Shown piece by piece: positions 41,376-51,168 of a stretch of 64,000 nucleotides of DNA. Position numbers and translations under genes: made by a program. Below the pieces are notes generated by a model. It had not been told where the DNA came from. It made no database searches and saw only the letters and a list, made by a program, of their open reading frames with translations. This stretch comes from Pelagomonas calceolata (lineage: Eukaryota > Sar > Pelagophyceae > Pelagomonadales > Pelagomonadaceae). The DNA lies in assembly GCA_918797485.1 (NCBI GenBank), contig CAKKNE010000005.1:1-64000 (forward strand). The letters are read 5' to 3'. How positions within the stretch are numbered: the first letter of the stretch is position 1; the number at the start of each line of letters is the position of its first letter.

Positions 41376-42425
41376 TTACCGTACCCCGTCCCCGCCATCG
41401 CCGCGAGCCGGTCGCTTGAAGAACCCTCCCTCCGGGCAGTCGTCCCGCCCGAAGCCCGGCGACCACCACCACGAGTCGCCGAGTTGGCACGGGTACGTGT
41501 TGCCCGCGTAGCGGCCGTGGATCGGCGCGCGGTGCTCCGAAATGGCCGGGCCGGCGCGCAGGATCGAGGCAATGACCGAAAACGAGGAGCCGTGGACCGC
41601 TAATATCCCCACGTGCGCCATCGCCCGCAGGTCGCCGAGGGGGCTCCGGCCCTCGTGGGACGACGACGGTGCGGGGCCCGAGGCTCTGGACGATTTTGAT
41701 CGTGTCGCCGGAGCGCTCGCCGAAGACCACGACCGTCGCGTTGCTCCCGGCCAGCAAGTCGTGCAATTTCTCTCGCGTAGCGCTCCAGGTGCCCCAGCGC
41801 CGCGCCTCCCTCCGGCACGCGGACGTGGACGCCGACGGCGCGGCCGTAGCCTTCGGGCGCCGGCCCCGCGTCGAACGCCGCGCGCCACTCCTCAGCTACT
41901 GCTCGCCGCGCCTTCTGACACGTGGCGTTCGTCCGGAAATCTGGCGGCGGAGGCACGTCGCCGCAGAGCCGCGTCAACTCGTCCTGGCAGTTGTCGCGGC
42001 GGATTGATGCACGAGCGGTGGGATAGATCGCGTGGGCGACGCCGTAGACTGCTGCTTTCGCCTCGACGCCGCCCTGGTGCGAGGCGCCCGCAGGTCGACC
42101 AGGATCGTTCACGTAGCAGTACGCGGCCGGTTCTAAGGTCAACGTGCGCACCGTGCCCTAGAAGGAGCTGAACGACTTTAGGGTCCCCGTACGCAGCGGT
42201 GAAATGAAGGAGCGTAACTCCATAATCCTCGTGTCTTTTGTTGGCGTCCCAACCAGCATCTAGAAAATCGCGCACGGCCTCGACGTCATTCATGAACGAG
42301 ACGTCGCCCTTCTGAAGTGCCGAAACCACCGCGTCCATTTTCTCCTGAAGATTACCGCTGCGTCGCGCGTCGCTTCGCGCCAGAGCCGCGCCGACGGCGA
42401 CGATCAAGCACCGCCACATGACCAT
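41376..42425 (-). CDS. Ankyrin-repeat plus glycosyltransferase-like secretory protein, frame-broken
   Basis: The start MVMWRCLIVAVGAALARS is a signal peptide. An ankyrin part follows (VRDFLDAGWDANKRHEDYG, TLLHFTAAYGDPKVVQLLL). After a frame jump near 42150 comes a Cys-containing part (RDNCQDELTRLCGDVPPPP ... NATCQKARRAVAEEW) with GRAVGVHVRVPEG, then NATVVVFGERSGDTIKIV, MAHVGILAVHGSSFSVIAS and YPCQLGDSWWWSPGF. The HVRVPEG and HGSSFS-type motifs recall fucosyl- or other Golgi glycosyltransferases, but the match is loose. At least three one-base frame changes are needed. It could be two genes; I favour one because the spacing leaves no promoter. Confidence 0.5.
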
Positions 42426-42608
42426 GGTGACTAGCCTAGCTCTTAATCCCTCGCGACCGCGGCGAAGCCGCTAAGCCTCGAAAGCGCCTTGTTATGAACC
42501 CTTATCGGTACCGCGCCGGCACAGATATCTGCAGACTAGCGCGGATAGCGCCAAGAAAAATTCTGAAAACCCGATTTGTTGGCGGAACAAACTCTTTTTA
42601 CACAACAT
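42426..42608. other. Spacer
   Basis: 183 bp between two minus-strand genes; no motif recognised. Confidence 0.4.
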
Positions 42609-43991
42609 CTACGACGACTTCGCCGCATCCAACATCCCCTCGACGTCAGAAAACTTCGCCCGCGGCGCCCCGTTCCTCGCGTTCGCCTTCTCGACCCCAT
42701 CGATCCGACGCCAGTCGGCCCACGACGTGCCCTCCCCATAACCGGCAACACCACTAGCAGCCAGGTCCTCGAGCACGGCCGCGGCCGTCTCGCGCGCGTC
42801 GGCGACGTTCGAGCCGACGATGCCCGTCGGCCCGCGCTTCACCCATCCCGAGCAATACAACTTCGGCGCGACGCGACTGCCGACCTGGGCGTAGGTCCCC
42901 GCCGGGCCGTCTTGAGGCCTGGCGCGCCTGCCGTCGGGGCAGGGCGGGCTCGCCGTGTAGCCGACGGCGCAGACCGCCAGATCGCATTCTATGCTTTCGA
43001 GGACGCCGGTGCCCACGGCTGTCTGCGCATTCACATCACCCTCCAAGACGCACTTCTCGAAGACGACCGCTCCCAGACGGCCCTTGGCTCCTTCCTCGAA
43101 GGCCACGGGCCGCCTCAGAAACCGGAGGTGCACCTCCCGCTCCGCGGTATTCGTCGAAGCAGCGACCTGATCGAGGAACTTGCGCTTGCGTTTCAGTGGT
43201 CGTGCTTTCCCTTCTTCTATTGACGCTTCCGTGTCGCCCGCTTCCAGTTCGGCGGGATCGATGACCAGGGCGGCGTTCTCGAGCTCCGTGAGCTCGCGGA
43301 CCTCTTTCGTCGTAAAGGCCGCCTGCGTCGCGCCGCGCCGCCCGACGACGTGTATAAGACGCTTCGACGGGAGCCTCTGCAGCGCCTCAAAGGCTGTTGA
43401 ATGGATGTCGGTCGCGTCGAGATGCGATGAAGGCGCGGCTAACAAGCGCGCGCAATCTAAAGCAACGTTGCCGTGGCCTATGATGACGCTTCGGAGCTGG
43501 TCGCTCACGTCAGGTAACTGTAAATGGGAAAACGTCGGCTCAGCGTTGTACCAACCGACGAAGGCCCGCGCGTTGACGACACCTTCCAGTTCCGCGCCGG
43601 GCAGGTCCAACTTCCTCGCTAAATCGCAGCCCGTCGCCACGACGACGGCATCATATAGATTCATGAGGTCGTTTAGAGGTACTACGGGACCGGTATGAGA
43701 TGGGGCATCAGCCGGATGCCCGACGAAGACGTGGCCCGCGTACGAGAACCTCTCTGATGTCGCGACCTCTTCAAAGTCGTCCTGCACGCTCTTCACCTCG
43801 GGATGGTCGGGCGCGACGCCGTACCTTACCAACCCGAAAGGTGTCGGCCACCTATCGAGGATCGTGACGTGTACATTTTTGCTGTCCCTCAGGAGGTACT
43901 TCGCCGTGTAGAAGCCGCCCGGGCCGCTTCCGACGACGGCGACGCGCGGCGACGGCGTGCTGCTGAAGGCTCGGCGTGTGAGGCGCAGCAT
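42609..43991 (-). CDS. FDXR: NADPH:adrenodoxin oxidoreductase, mitochondrial
   Basis: 460 residues, single exon, normal length for the family. Leader MLRLTRRAFSSTPSPR is an arginine-rich mitochondrial presequence. FAD site VAVVGSGPGGFYTAKYLL, then PTPFGLVRYGVAPDHPEVK, the family hallmark. NADPH site VIIGHGNVALDCARLL and HVVGRRGATQAAFTTKE. Near the end SGWVKRGPTGIVGSNVADA closes the FAD site. It passes electrons from NADPH to mitochondrial ferredoxin for Fe-S cluster and haem synthesis. Confidence 0.93.
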   Translation of the reverse strand: MLRLTRRAFSSTPSPRVAVVGSGPGGFYTAKYLLRDSKNVHVTILDRWPTPFGLVRYGVAPDHPEVKSVQDDFEEVATSERFSYAGHVFVGHPADAPSHTGPVVPLNDLMNLYDAVVVATGCDLARKLDLPGAELEGVVNARAFVGWYNAEPTFSHLQLPDVSDQLRSVIIGHGNVALDCARLLAAPSSHLDATDIHSTAFEALQRLPSKRLIHVVGRRGATQAAFTTKEVRELTELENAALVIDPAELEAGDTEASIEEGKARPLKRKRKFLDQVAASTNTAEREVHLRFLRRPVAFEEGAKGRLGAVVFEKCVLEGDVNAQTAVGTGVLESIECDLAVCAVGYTASPPCPDGRRARPQDGPAGTYAQVGSRVAPKLYCSGWVKRGPTGIVGSNVADARETAAAVLEDLAASGVAGYGEGTSWADWRRIDGVEKANARNGAPRAKFSDVEGMLDAAKSS

Positions 43992-44358
43992 TTGCTGTGG
44001 TCTGCTGCTTGCTGCAGCGCACGCGTGCCGAGGCGGTTTTCTGCGGTTCGCAGCGGTACTGAGTGGTCTCGGTGGAGCCCTGACGTCCCGTCCTTTCAGC
44101 GCTAATGCCTCCGCGTATTAGTATGGGGGTGGCAGGCCAAGTCTCAGTGGGTGAGGCCAAAGCGGGTTCTCGATGCGCGTGGCTCGTACAGTCATCTTGA
44201 GACCTCGTTGTATCAATGACAAACGGGAAAACAAGCGTCGCAGCTCTTCATTTCAAAAACCCGACCGCAAAAAAAATCGCTGAGCGACGATCAATAATCA
44301 CGCTGTAGCAGCCGTAATTTGACACTAGACAGTCGTCGAGCAAGTCAGAGAAGGCATC
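43992..44358. other. Divergent intergenic region
   Basis: Between the FDXR gene (minus) and the ubiquitin-eS30 gene (plus). AT content is higher than in the genes, with CAAAAAAAATCGC near 44270. No repeat or CTAG element seen. Confidence 0.4.
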
Positions 44359-45265
<907 letters not shown>

Positions 45266-45284
45266 AAACCACATCAACTTAGTA

Positions 45285-47465
45285 TCACAGAGTAAACGTC
45301 GGCGCCTGCGCCCCTCGACCCGCGGCCTCGAAGGGCAGTCTGACCAGAGGCGAGTCGAACGCGTCGCGCTTGCGCTCCTCGACCAGCCACGCTATACACG
45401 ACTCCACGGAGCTCCGGGACTGCGCATAGATTTGTGAACATGCGTCCCGGTCCGACGCGTCCACGTCACTGGTAGAAATCGGCTCGCCGAAGCGAAAATA
45501 AAACCGCCGCGGGTTCGTGGGCACGGCCAGCGGAAAGCGGAAGTCCTCCGTGCGGTTCGCCCAGCGCCGCGCCGACGGAATGTTCGGCTGCTCGCCGGTT
45601 TTGTCGCGCAGAAAGGTCACGGAGTCCGCCGCGCCCACCGCCCCAAAGGGCACGATCAGCGCGTCAAACTTGGCCGCCGCCCGCACGAAGTCCGTCTCCT
45701 CGGGCCAGAACAACTTGTTGTTCTCACCCTTGCCATGATTTGATTCTCTGACACCGCCCGGGAACAACAACACGCACTCGTCGCGCTGCAGTAAGCGTAT
45801 GAAATTCCGCGGCGTCACTTCCACGGCCCCGAACTTCTGGAAGAAGGACTCGTCGCCTGTGTGTAAATCAACCAGTGAGTTAGGTATTGCCATCGAACCG
45901 ACGCAGTCACCGCGACTAACTCGCGTCCATGGCCTAAAAACTCCACGCCATCGAGCTGATGCACTTACAGGGACGAAGTTGCGTCGATGGCGTGGGGCGC
46001 CCGAAATTTGATTTCCACACAGCTCGTTGCCCTGGCCCGTAAACGAGTCGCGGCGTCTCCCGTCGTTCCACCAATTGGGCGACGGCCGCGGCCCCTGTTG
46101 TTGGTTACCGTCTATTAGGGAAGGCGCGTTCGTCGCCACCGGGTGCGCCAATCCCCTTATGAGTAGGTCGCGGTCCCGCAAAAATTCGTCCACCAGTATG
46201 GAGAGATCAGCACCAAACAACTGGTGGTTGCCCACGAGCAGGACCGGTCGTCCCTGTTGGGGCGAGGGCACGCCTCGTAACCCTTCGACCACTCTCCCTT
46301 CAACGGTCGAGAAGAACTTCGGCGACACGAGCCGCCTCAAGGGGTCCACGACGCTGTCGCGCGTTTCTTTGATCTGCGTCGCGTTGGGCCTCACGAAGTC
46401 GTCGACTGCTCTTTGCGCTTTCTTAAGCTTGCGCGCGCGGATCTCGGCCCCATAGAGTGCTTTGGAGCTTCTCAAACACTGACCGAAGTCGAGGCGCTGC
46501 GGGTCTACAAGGACCGCGTGGCCGCCGCCCCGCAAGGTGATGGCTTCCGCATCGAGTTCCTTCTTCAGTCGTTGCGCTTCGTCCTTGGATGGTAGAAACC
46601 GATCATCTTCCCCACAGATGACCAAGAACTTGGTCGAGCGCCCCTTTCTTCTGAGGCGCCACAACCTTTCATTCGTCTTGGCACAACCACCATCGAGCCA
46701 ATTTTCTACTCGATGCTTCAGCGTTTCCGGAGGGACCAAGTCAGCCAAAGCCTGGGCGCCATTGACAGCTCTTTCTAGTCCCGAGAAATCGAGCGCGTCG
46801 AGAACTCTTGCAGAGACTTCGAGACCATGGACCGTCCGACGCTAGTAAACCGACGGCGGCGCCGATCGCGCCCGCGTAGGCGACGCCTTCTGCCGAGGAC
46901 ACTAATCTACCGCCGAGGGGCCAGGGGCGTCCTATCATAAGAGGTGGCCGGGTTGACTAGTACGACGCGCTCTTAGTTTGTCTATTTGTCTGGAGTCGCT
47001 CAGCTTCAGCGCGGCCGCGGTGGCGATGAGTCCGCCCATCGACTCGCCCGCCAGGATACCGCCCTTGTCTCGCACGAATTGTGACACCGCTTCCACCACT
47101 TCATCAAACGAACTCCGATCCTCCCCGTCGACCCAGCAGTACCACGGGTCGTAGGCATTCTCAATTAAGTTCGGGAGCTGCGCCGCGACGGAGATACCTC
47201 TAAATTCGATGCCCGGGACGTAGAGCAGCGGCTCCCTTTCTACATCGTCGTCGGCGTCGAGGACGCGCGTGAAGCGCACGTTGCCTATTTTTAAGGTGGC
47301 TTCCCTTTGTAGTATCGCCTCGGCGCTGTCGAACATCTCGGTCGTCGTCGTCGACGTCGCTCCGAGGCGGTGCAGCGCCGCGTGGCGCTCCAATGCCGCG
47401 TGACGGCGTGGTGCGGTGAATGCAGTGCATGAGCTGACGAGGAGCAGCAGCCATTTGTGCGCCAT
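45285..47465 (-). CDS. Plastid alpha/beta hydrolase-acyltransferase, phytyl ester synthase-like
   Basis: Start MAHKWLLLLVSSCTAFTAPRR is a signal peptide with the CTAFTAP cleavage motif of heterokont plastid import. The first half is an alpha/beta hydrolase (LLYVPGIEFRG, nucleophile elbow GGILAGESMGGLIA, later FLVICGEDDRFLPS and GGGHAVL). The second half is an MGAT/DGAT2-type acyltransferase (VLLVGNHQLFGADLSILVDE, then VTPRNFIRLL and CVLLFPGGVRES). This two-domain order is that of plant PES1/PES2, which make phytyl esters and triacylglycerol in the plastid. Frame jumps near 46960 and 46815 separate clearly coding parts. An introner lies between GQG and DESFFQKFG. Confidence 0.8.
45859..46020 (-). 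mobile_element. Introner in the acyltransferase gene, opposite orientation
   Basis: On the gene strand it runs GTGTGGAAATCAAATTTCGG ... CTGGTTGATTTACACAC then AG. Compared with the U1C copies the interior is reversed, the GGGCGCC block now next to the donor side. Flanks GGCAACGAG and GGCGACGAG form a 9-bp target duplication with one mismatch. Using the GT at 46018 keeps the frame and adds NELC. Confidence 0.85.
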
Positions 47466-47645
47466 TGCTCAAATTGTGGGCTGAGGTGTTTTGGCTATGC
47501 AGGTTTTTTGGGGCTAGCTTGGCCGCACTGCTCTCAAGAATGCAAGCAAAGCGTCTTTTGGAGCACCTGTGCGCGCCACGCGTTGCAAATTACAGCGGTA
47601 ACACGCCAAAACACGCCAATGCCAGCTTTAACAAAAAGCATCGCG

Positions 47646-47668
47646 CTAGCGGCCAGTAAGACACTAGC
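47646..47668 (-). promoter_or_regulatory. CTAG-bracketed promoter element, copy 7
   Basis: Minus-strand reading GCTAG, TGTCTTAC, TGGC, CGCTAG, about 180 bp upstream of the acyltransferase start codon. Confidence 0.55.
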
Positions 47669-47689
47669 GGCGCGAACCGGGAGGGCCTG

Positions 47690-48556
47690 GTGATCCAGTT
47701 ATGCACCGAGGGGCTCGGTGGAGAGCAGGTGCAGAAAGTCTGGGATTCTTTAACTGACGCGGACGGGGGCGACCTCGAAGGGAGCATAGTCCCGGACATC
47801 GCCATCGAGAACGTCCTCTACGACGTCAAAACCGTCGCGGCGACGACCGAGCATTACGCGCCGGGCCATATCGAGGCCTACATGAGGGCGGAGCACAAGC
47901 GCGGTAATGCGCCGGTTGATAGACGCGCCCGTCTCGTGAACGGGCAGTACCTGAAAAAGGCCCACAAGCTGGATATGAAGTACAACTCGGTCGGGGGCGT
48001 CGAGTGCGGTCCGATGGAGAACGCCATCCGGAGCCGCGGCGAGGTTTGTGGTCTCGCGTTCGGCAGCGCCGGCGAGGCGTCCGCGGACGTCCATCGCCTC
48101 GCACGCGTCTGCGCCGACGAGATCGCCGGCAAGCAGTTCCGAAAGGGCCTGATCGACGCTGATTCGGTCGAGGACGCGGCGGCCATGATTCAGGCCCAGA
48201 TCTACCGGGAGTGGGGCGTGGCGATTGTCAAGGGTCGGGCCGAGTGTCTACTGGCTTTGTTGGAATGTACGGTACCGAACGCGTCGCGCCGGTCCAAGGT
48301 CGCCTGCGGGAAGTCGCGGGACAAGTTGATTGAACGGGCGAACGTTGCACATTGTTCGGGGGGGTTTGCCGAGGCGGTTCAGCTTAGAAGGAGGTACGCT
48401 GCTATGAAAGAAGCGGCCCGCGCCCGCCGCCGATGAATCGGCGACGCGCGGTGTCTCCCCCCCAGGGGCTCCGCCCACTAGTCCTAGCACCGTAACATCG
48501 ACTCTCGCAGGGAGGGGTACGGGGGACCCTGCGACGTAACTAGCCTGAGCCTGAGC
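47690..48556 (+). mobile_element. Retroelement 3' fragment with coding end and tail
   Basis: The open frame 47690-48436 encodes the end of an element protein: a PDIAIE...LYDVKTV segment like a PD-(D/E)xK nuclease site, RRARLVNGQYLKKAHKLD, and GLAFGSAGEASADVHRLARV, a pattern common at the end of algal reverse-transcriptase-type proteins. The following 120 bp end in repeats of CTGAGC. The last part of the frame and the tail recur at 25723-25851, 27074-27151, 51030-51150 and 23852-23897. It looks 5'-truncated, as left by target-primed insertion. The exact family is uncertain; it may be recent because the frame is still open. Confidence 0.6.
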
Positions 48557-48678
48557 GAACTGCTCGATCGAACTGCTCGCACGGGTCTGTGCGCCGCAGA
48601 AACGCCAAACACCGCGAACGCCGCCGCAGTGATTGAAAGAAAGCCTATACTTAGCGCGCCCGCCCCCATCAAAACGAA

Positions 48679-49264
48679 TCAGCCGCGCGCGAGCGTCGCG
48701 GAGCTGATATGTCCGCGGTCCGCGGGGTTGATGATGAGGTCGTTGTTCGGCAGCCAGGCAGCGCTGGCACCGCGTGTCGAGGCCGGGCTCGTCGTGGATC
48801 ATGTAGACCTCGCCGATCATGCCCGTGGCACTTCTCCCACGGTCGACCTTCCGCTTGGCGCCGGCGGGCCGGTCCGGCACGGCAGGCTCGCCATTGAAGC
48901 GGCCGAACGTATCTCCAAAGGTCGTGGAGTACTGGCCCACCGGCCTTTCGGGGGCGGGTGCTCTCCAGGTGAACCCAGTGCCATCTCCAGGGTTGACACT
49001 GAGCGCCATCGCTTCAAAAACATTCCCTTTCTGGGACATGTTAAACGTCGAGTCCGTGCCTCGGATGCCGCGGCGCTGCATCCTTGCTGCTCTCGTCATG
49101 GCGGCGTCCTTCGGCGGGGACTTGGACGGCACGGGGAACGCGTCGCCCGAAGTGGTGTTGTACGAGCGGTAGCCGTAGTCCACGAGCACGCCTTCCAGGG
49201 GCTCAGCTCTATCCTCGGACCAATTGCCGACCATTACGCGGGGGTCGCGGTAGACGTTGGTCAT
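48679..49264 (-). CDS. Small unknown protein, possible microtubule-associated type
   Basis: From ATG 49264: MTNVYRDPRVMVGNWSEDRA, then DYGYRSYNTTSGDAFP, RGTDSTFNMSQKGNVFEAMA and VGQYSTTFGDTFGRFNG, ending after a one-base jump near 48775 with WLPNNDLIINPADRGHISS. Short repeats of the shape YxTTxGxxF are reminiscent of ciliary microtubule inner proteins, and pelagophyte swimmers have flagella, but this is only a suggestion. No membrane or targeting signal. Confidence 0.55.
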
Positions 49265-49652
49265 GGTGGTACGCGGTGCTGTTCTAGCGCTGGGGCAGCT
49301 TGTATGGGTCTTGGGGCAGCGACGGCGGGCCGGCGCGGCGGAGATTGCGAGAGGCGCTGCGAGTTACTAGGATACCTATTGTTTGAAAAGCTACTAGCAT
49401 TCCGACGGGCGGAGCCTTGCTCGAGCCGTATCGGCCGGGCCTTGCGGCGCCGGGACGCCGTCGACGCGTCCGCCGTCGCGCGGGGCGATTCGGACGCGCG
49501 CGCGGCGGCGGCGGCCGGCGACGGGGCCGGACGCCACCATAGGTATTCGCTCCACCGAGCGCCCGAACCCCGCGCATTGGCCGGCGGCGCCTCACGCAGT
49601 CGCACAAGTAAATCACCAGCCACCCTTACGCCGGCGGGGAGGTGCGCGCGGC
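49265..49652. other. Intergenic stretch
   Basis: Upstream of the small gene and downstream of the RRM gene. Only shadow frames; no motif recognised. Confidence 0.4.
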
Positions 49653-50777
49653 CTAGTCCTCCTTGTCGTCGTCCTTGGCCGAGTCCTTGGACGCGGACCG
49701 GTCGCGGCGCCTACGACCGCGGGACCGCGACCGCGACCGGTCGCGGTGGCGGTCCGGGTCCGCACCGTGGCCGCCGCCCCCGAAGCCCGGCTCCGGTCTT
49801 CTGAAAGACGGGTCGTCGTAGGCCGAGGGCCGCGGGCCGTGGCGGCCGTCGGCGCTCGACCACGTCCGGTTGAGGTCGTCAATACGAATACCTTCTCGTT
49901 GGAGCTCGCTGCGGATGTCGTCGGCCACTCTATAATCCTTGGCGACGCGGGCTTTCTCTCTTTCTATCAAGCGCGCGCGGATGTCGTGGTCGCTGAGGCC
50001 GCGGCCGCCTCCGCCTCCGCCGCCGTAGCCCCCTCCATAGCCCTGCGGCGGGCCCCCGCCGTAGCCACCACCGTAACCTCCGCCGCCGTAGCCTCCATAG
50101 CCCCCCTGGGGCGGCCCGCCACCATATCCACCTCCATAGCCGCCTCCATAGCCGCCGCCGCCGCCGCCCCAGCCCGGGCCGCCGTAGCCGCCTCCACCAT
50201 AACCGCCACCGTAGCCGCCGCCGCCGTGACCACCACCGCCGAAGCCCGCACCCCCGCGATTGCCCTCGCGGTCGTACCGGACCACTAAAGGCCGCCCGTC
50301 CCCGCTCCCGATGTTCTTGTTGTGGAACTCGTCGATCGCCTTCTCCGCCTCCTTCGGATCGCTAAATTCCACAACTCCAAAGCCGCGGCTCCGACCTGTG
50401 CGGCCGTCCATCTTCACGATGCTATCGACGATCGTTCCGCAGCTCTTGAACGTGTCCGCGAGCTGCTCGGTGGTCATCTCGTAAGGTAAGTTTCCTACAT
50501 ATAATCGGGCCGCGCCGCCGAAGGCCCGCGTCGGGTTGCCGGACGGCTGGTTCTCAGCTCGGCCGCGGGACCGGCTTCGAGAACGAGAGCGGCGTCTTCT
50601 CGACGAGCGCTTCCTGCTTCTTGACCGGCTGCGGTCCTTCTTGCGGCGCGAGCGGCTGCGGCTCCTGCTGCGCGAGCGGCTCTTGCTGCCGTCGTCGGCC
50701 TTCTCGGCGCTCTTGGAGCGCGACCGGCTCTTGCTCTTCGAGACCGACGAGGCGTCGGAGTCGTCGTCCCGGGCCAT
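49653..50777 (-). CDS. RS/RRM glycine-rich RNA-binding protein with a CysRS-like helix
   Basis: Start MARDDDSDASSVSKSKSRS at 50777. An RS domain at about 10-85, one RRM at about 95-170 (RNP2 LYVGNL, RNP1 SRGFGVVEF), a YGGG-rich stretch at about 175-270, then LSDHDIRARLIEREKARVAK and DYRVADDIRSELQREGIRID, and an RS-rich tail. The RS/RRM pair marks a splicing regulator or heterogeneous nuclear protein. The segment after the glycine-rich part resembles the last helical hairpin of cysteinyl-tRNA synthetase (RxxARxxxDxxxADxIRxxLxxxGIxLxD), an unusual module here. Earlier ATGs in frame are not supported by conserved sequence. Confidence 0.85.
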   Translation of the reverse strand: MARDDDSDASSVSKSKSRSRSKSAEKADDGSKSRSRSRSRSRSRRKKDRSRSRSRKRSSRRRRSRSRSRSRGRAENQPSGNPTRAFGGAARLYVGNLPYEMTTEQLADTFKSCGTIVDSIVKMDGRTGRSRGFGVVEFSDPKEAEKAIDEFHNKNIGSGDGRPLVVRYDREGNRGGAGFGGGGHGGGGYGGGYGGGGYGGPGWGGGGGGYGGGYGGGYGGGPPQGGYGGYGGGGYGGGYGGGPPQGYGGGYGGGGGGGRGLSDHDIRARLIEREKARVAKDYRVADDIRSELQREGIRIDDLNRTWSSADGRHGPRPSAYDDPSFRRPEPGFGGGGHGADPDRHRDRSRSRSRGRRRRDRSASKDSAKDDDKED

Positions 50778-51029
50778 TTTTTGCTTGGTGTGTCGCGGCG
50801 CCGGCGTAGAGCTGTGTAGAGCTGTGCCTGTTAAGGAGCTGGATATGTCTGCTGCTACGGCACGCGCGGTTGTGACGACGTGTGAGCAGTAAGATCTGGA
50901 TCCACCGCCAGTGCTCTGTGAATGTGTGAGTCGCTGCTTGCTCACACGTGGAGCAATGGCGCTCGCGATAGAGGCCCGCGAAGATGTGAAACCAGCGCAA
51001 CAGAGGTACTAGAAAAAATGTCCCAGCAC

Positions 51030-51150
51030 TTGTTCCGAGGGTTTGCCGAGGCTGTTCTGCATAGAAGGAGGTGTGCTGTTATGAAAAATCGCGGCACGCG
51101 CCCGCCGCCGATGAATCGCGACGCGCGGCTAGTCCTAGCACCGTAACAAT
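51030..51150 (+). mobile_element. Diverged retroelement 3' fragment
   Basis: Matches 48353-48500 with several differences and an internal gap; ends CTAGTCCTAGCACCGTAAC. It lies between the RRM gene and the LRR gene. Confidence 0.55.
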
Positions 51151-51168
51151 AAGACAACAAATCCCAAC

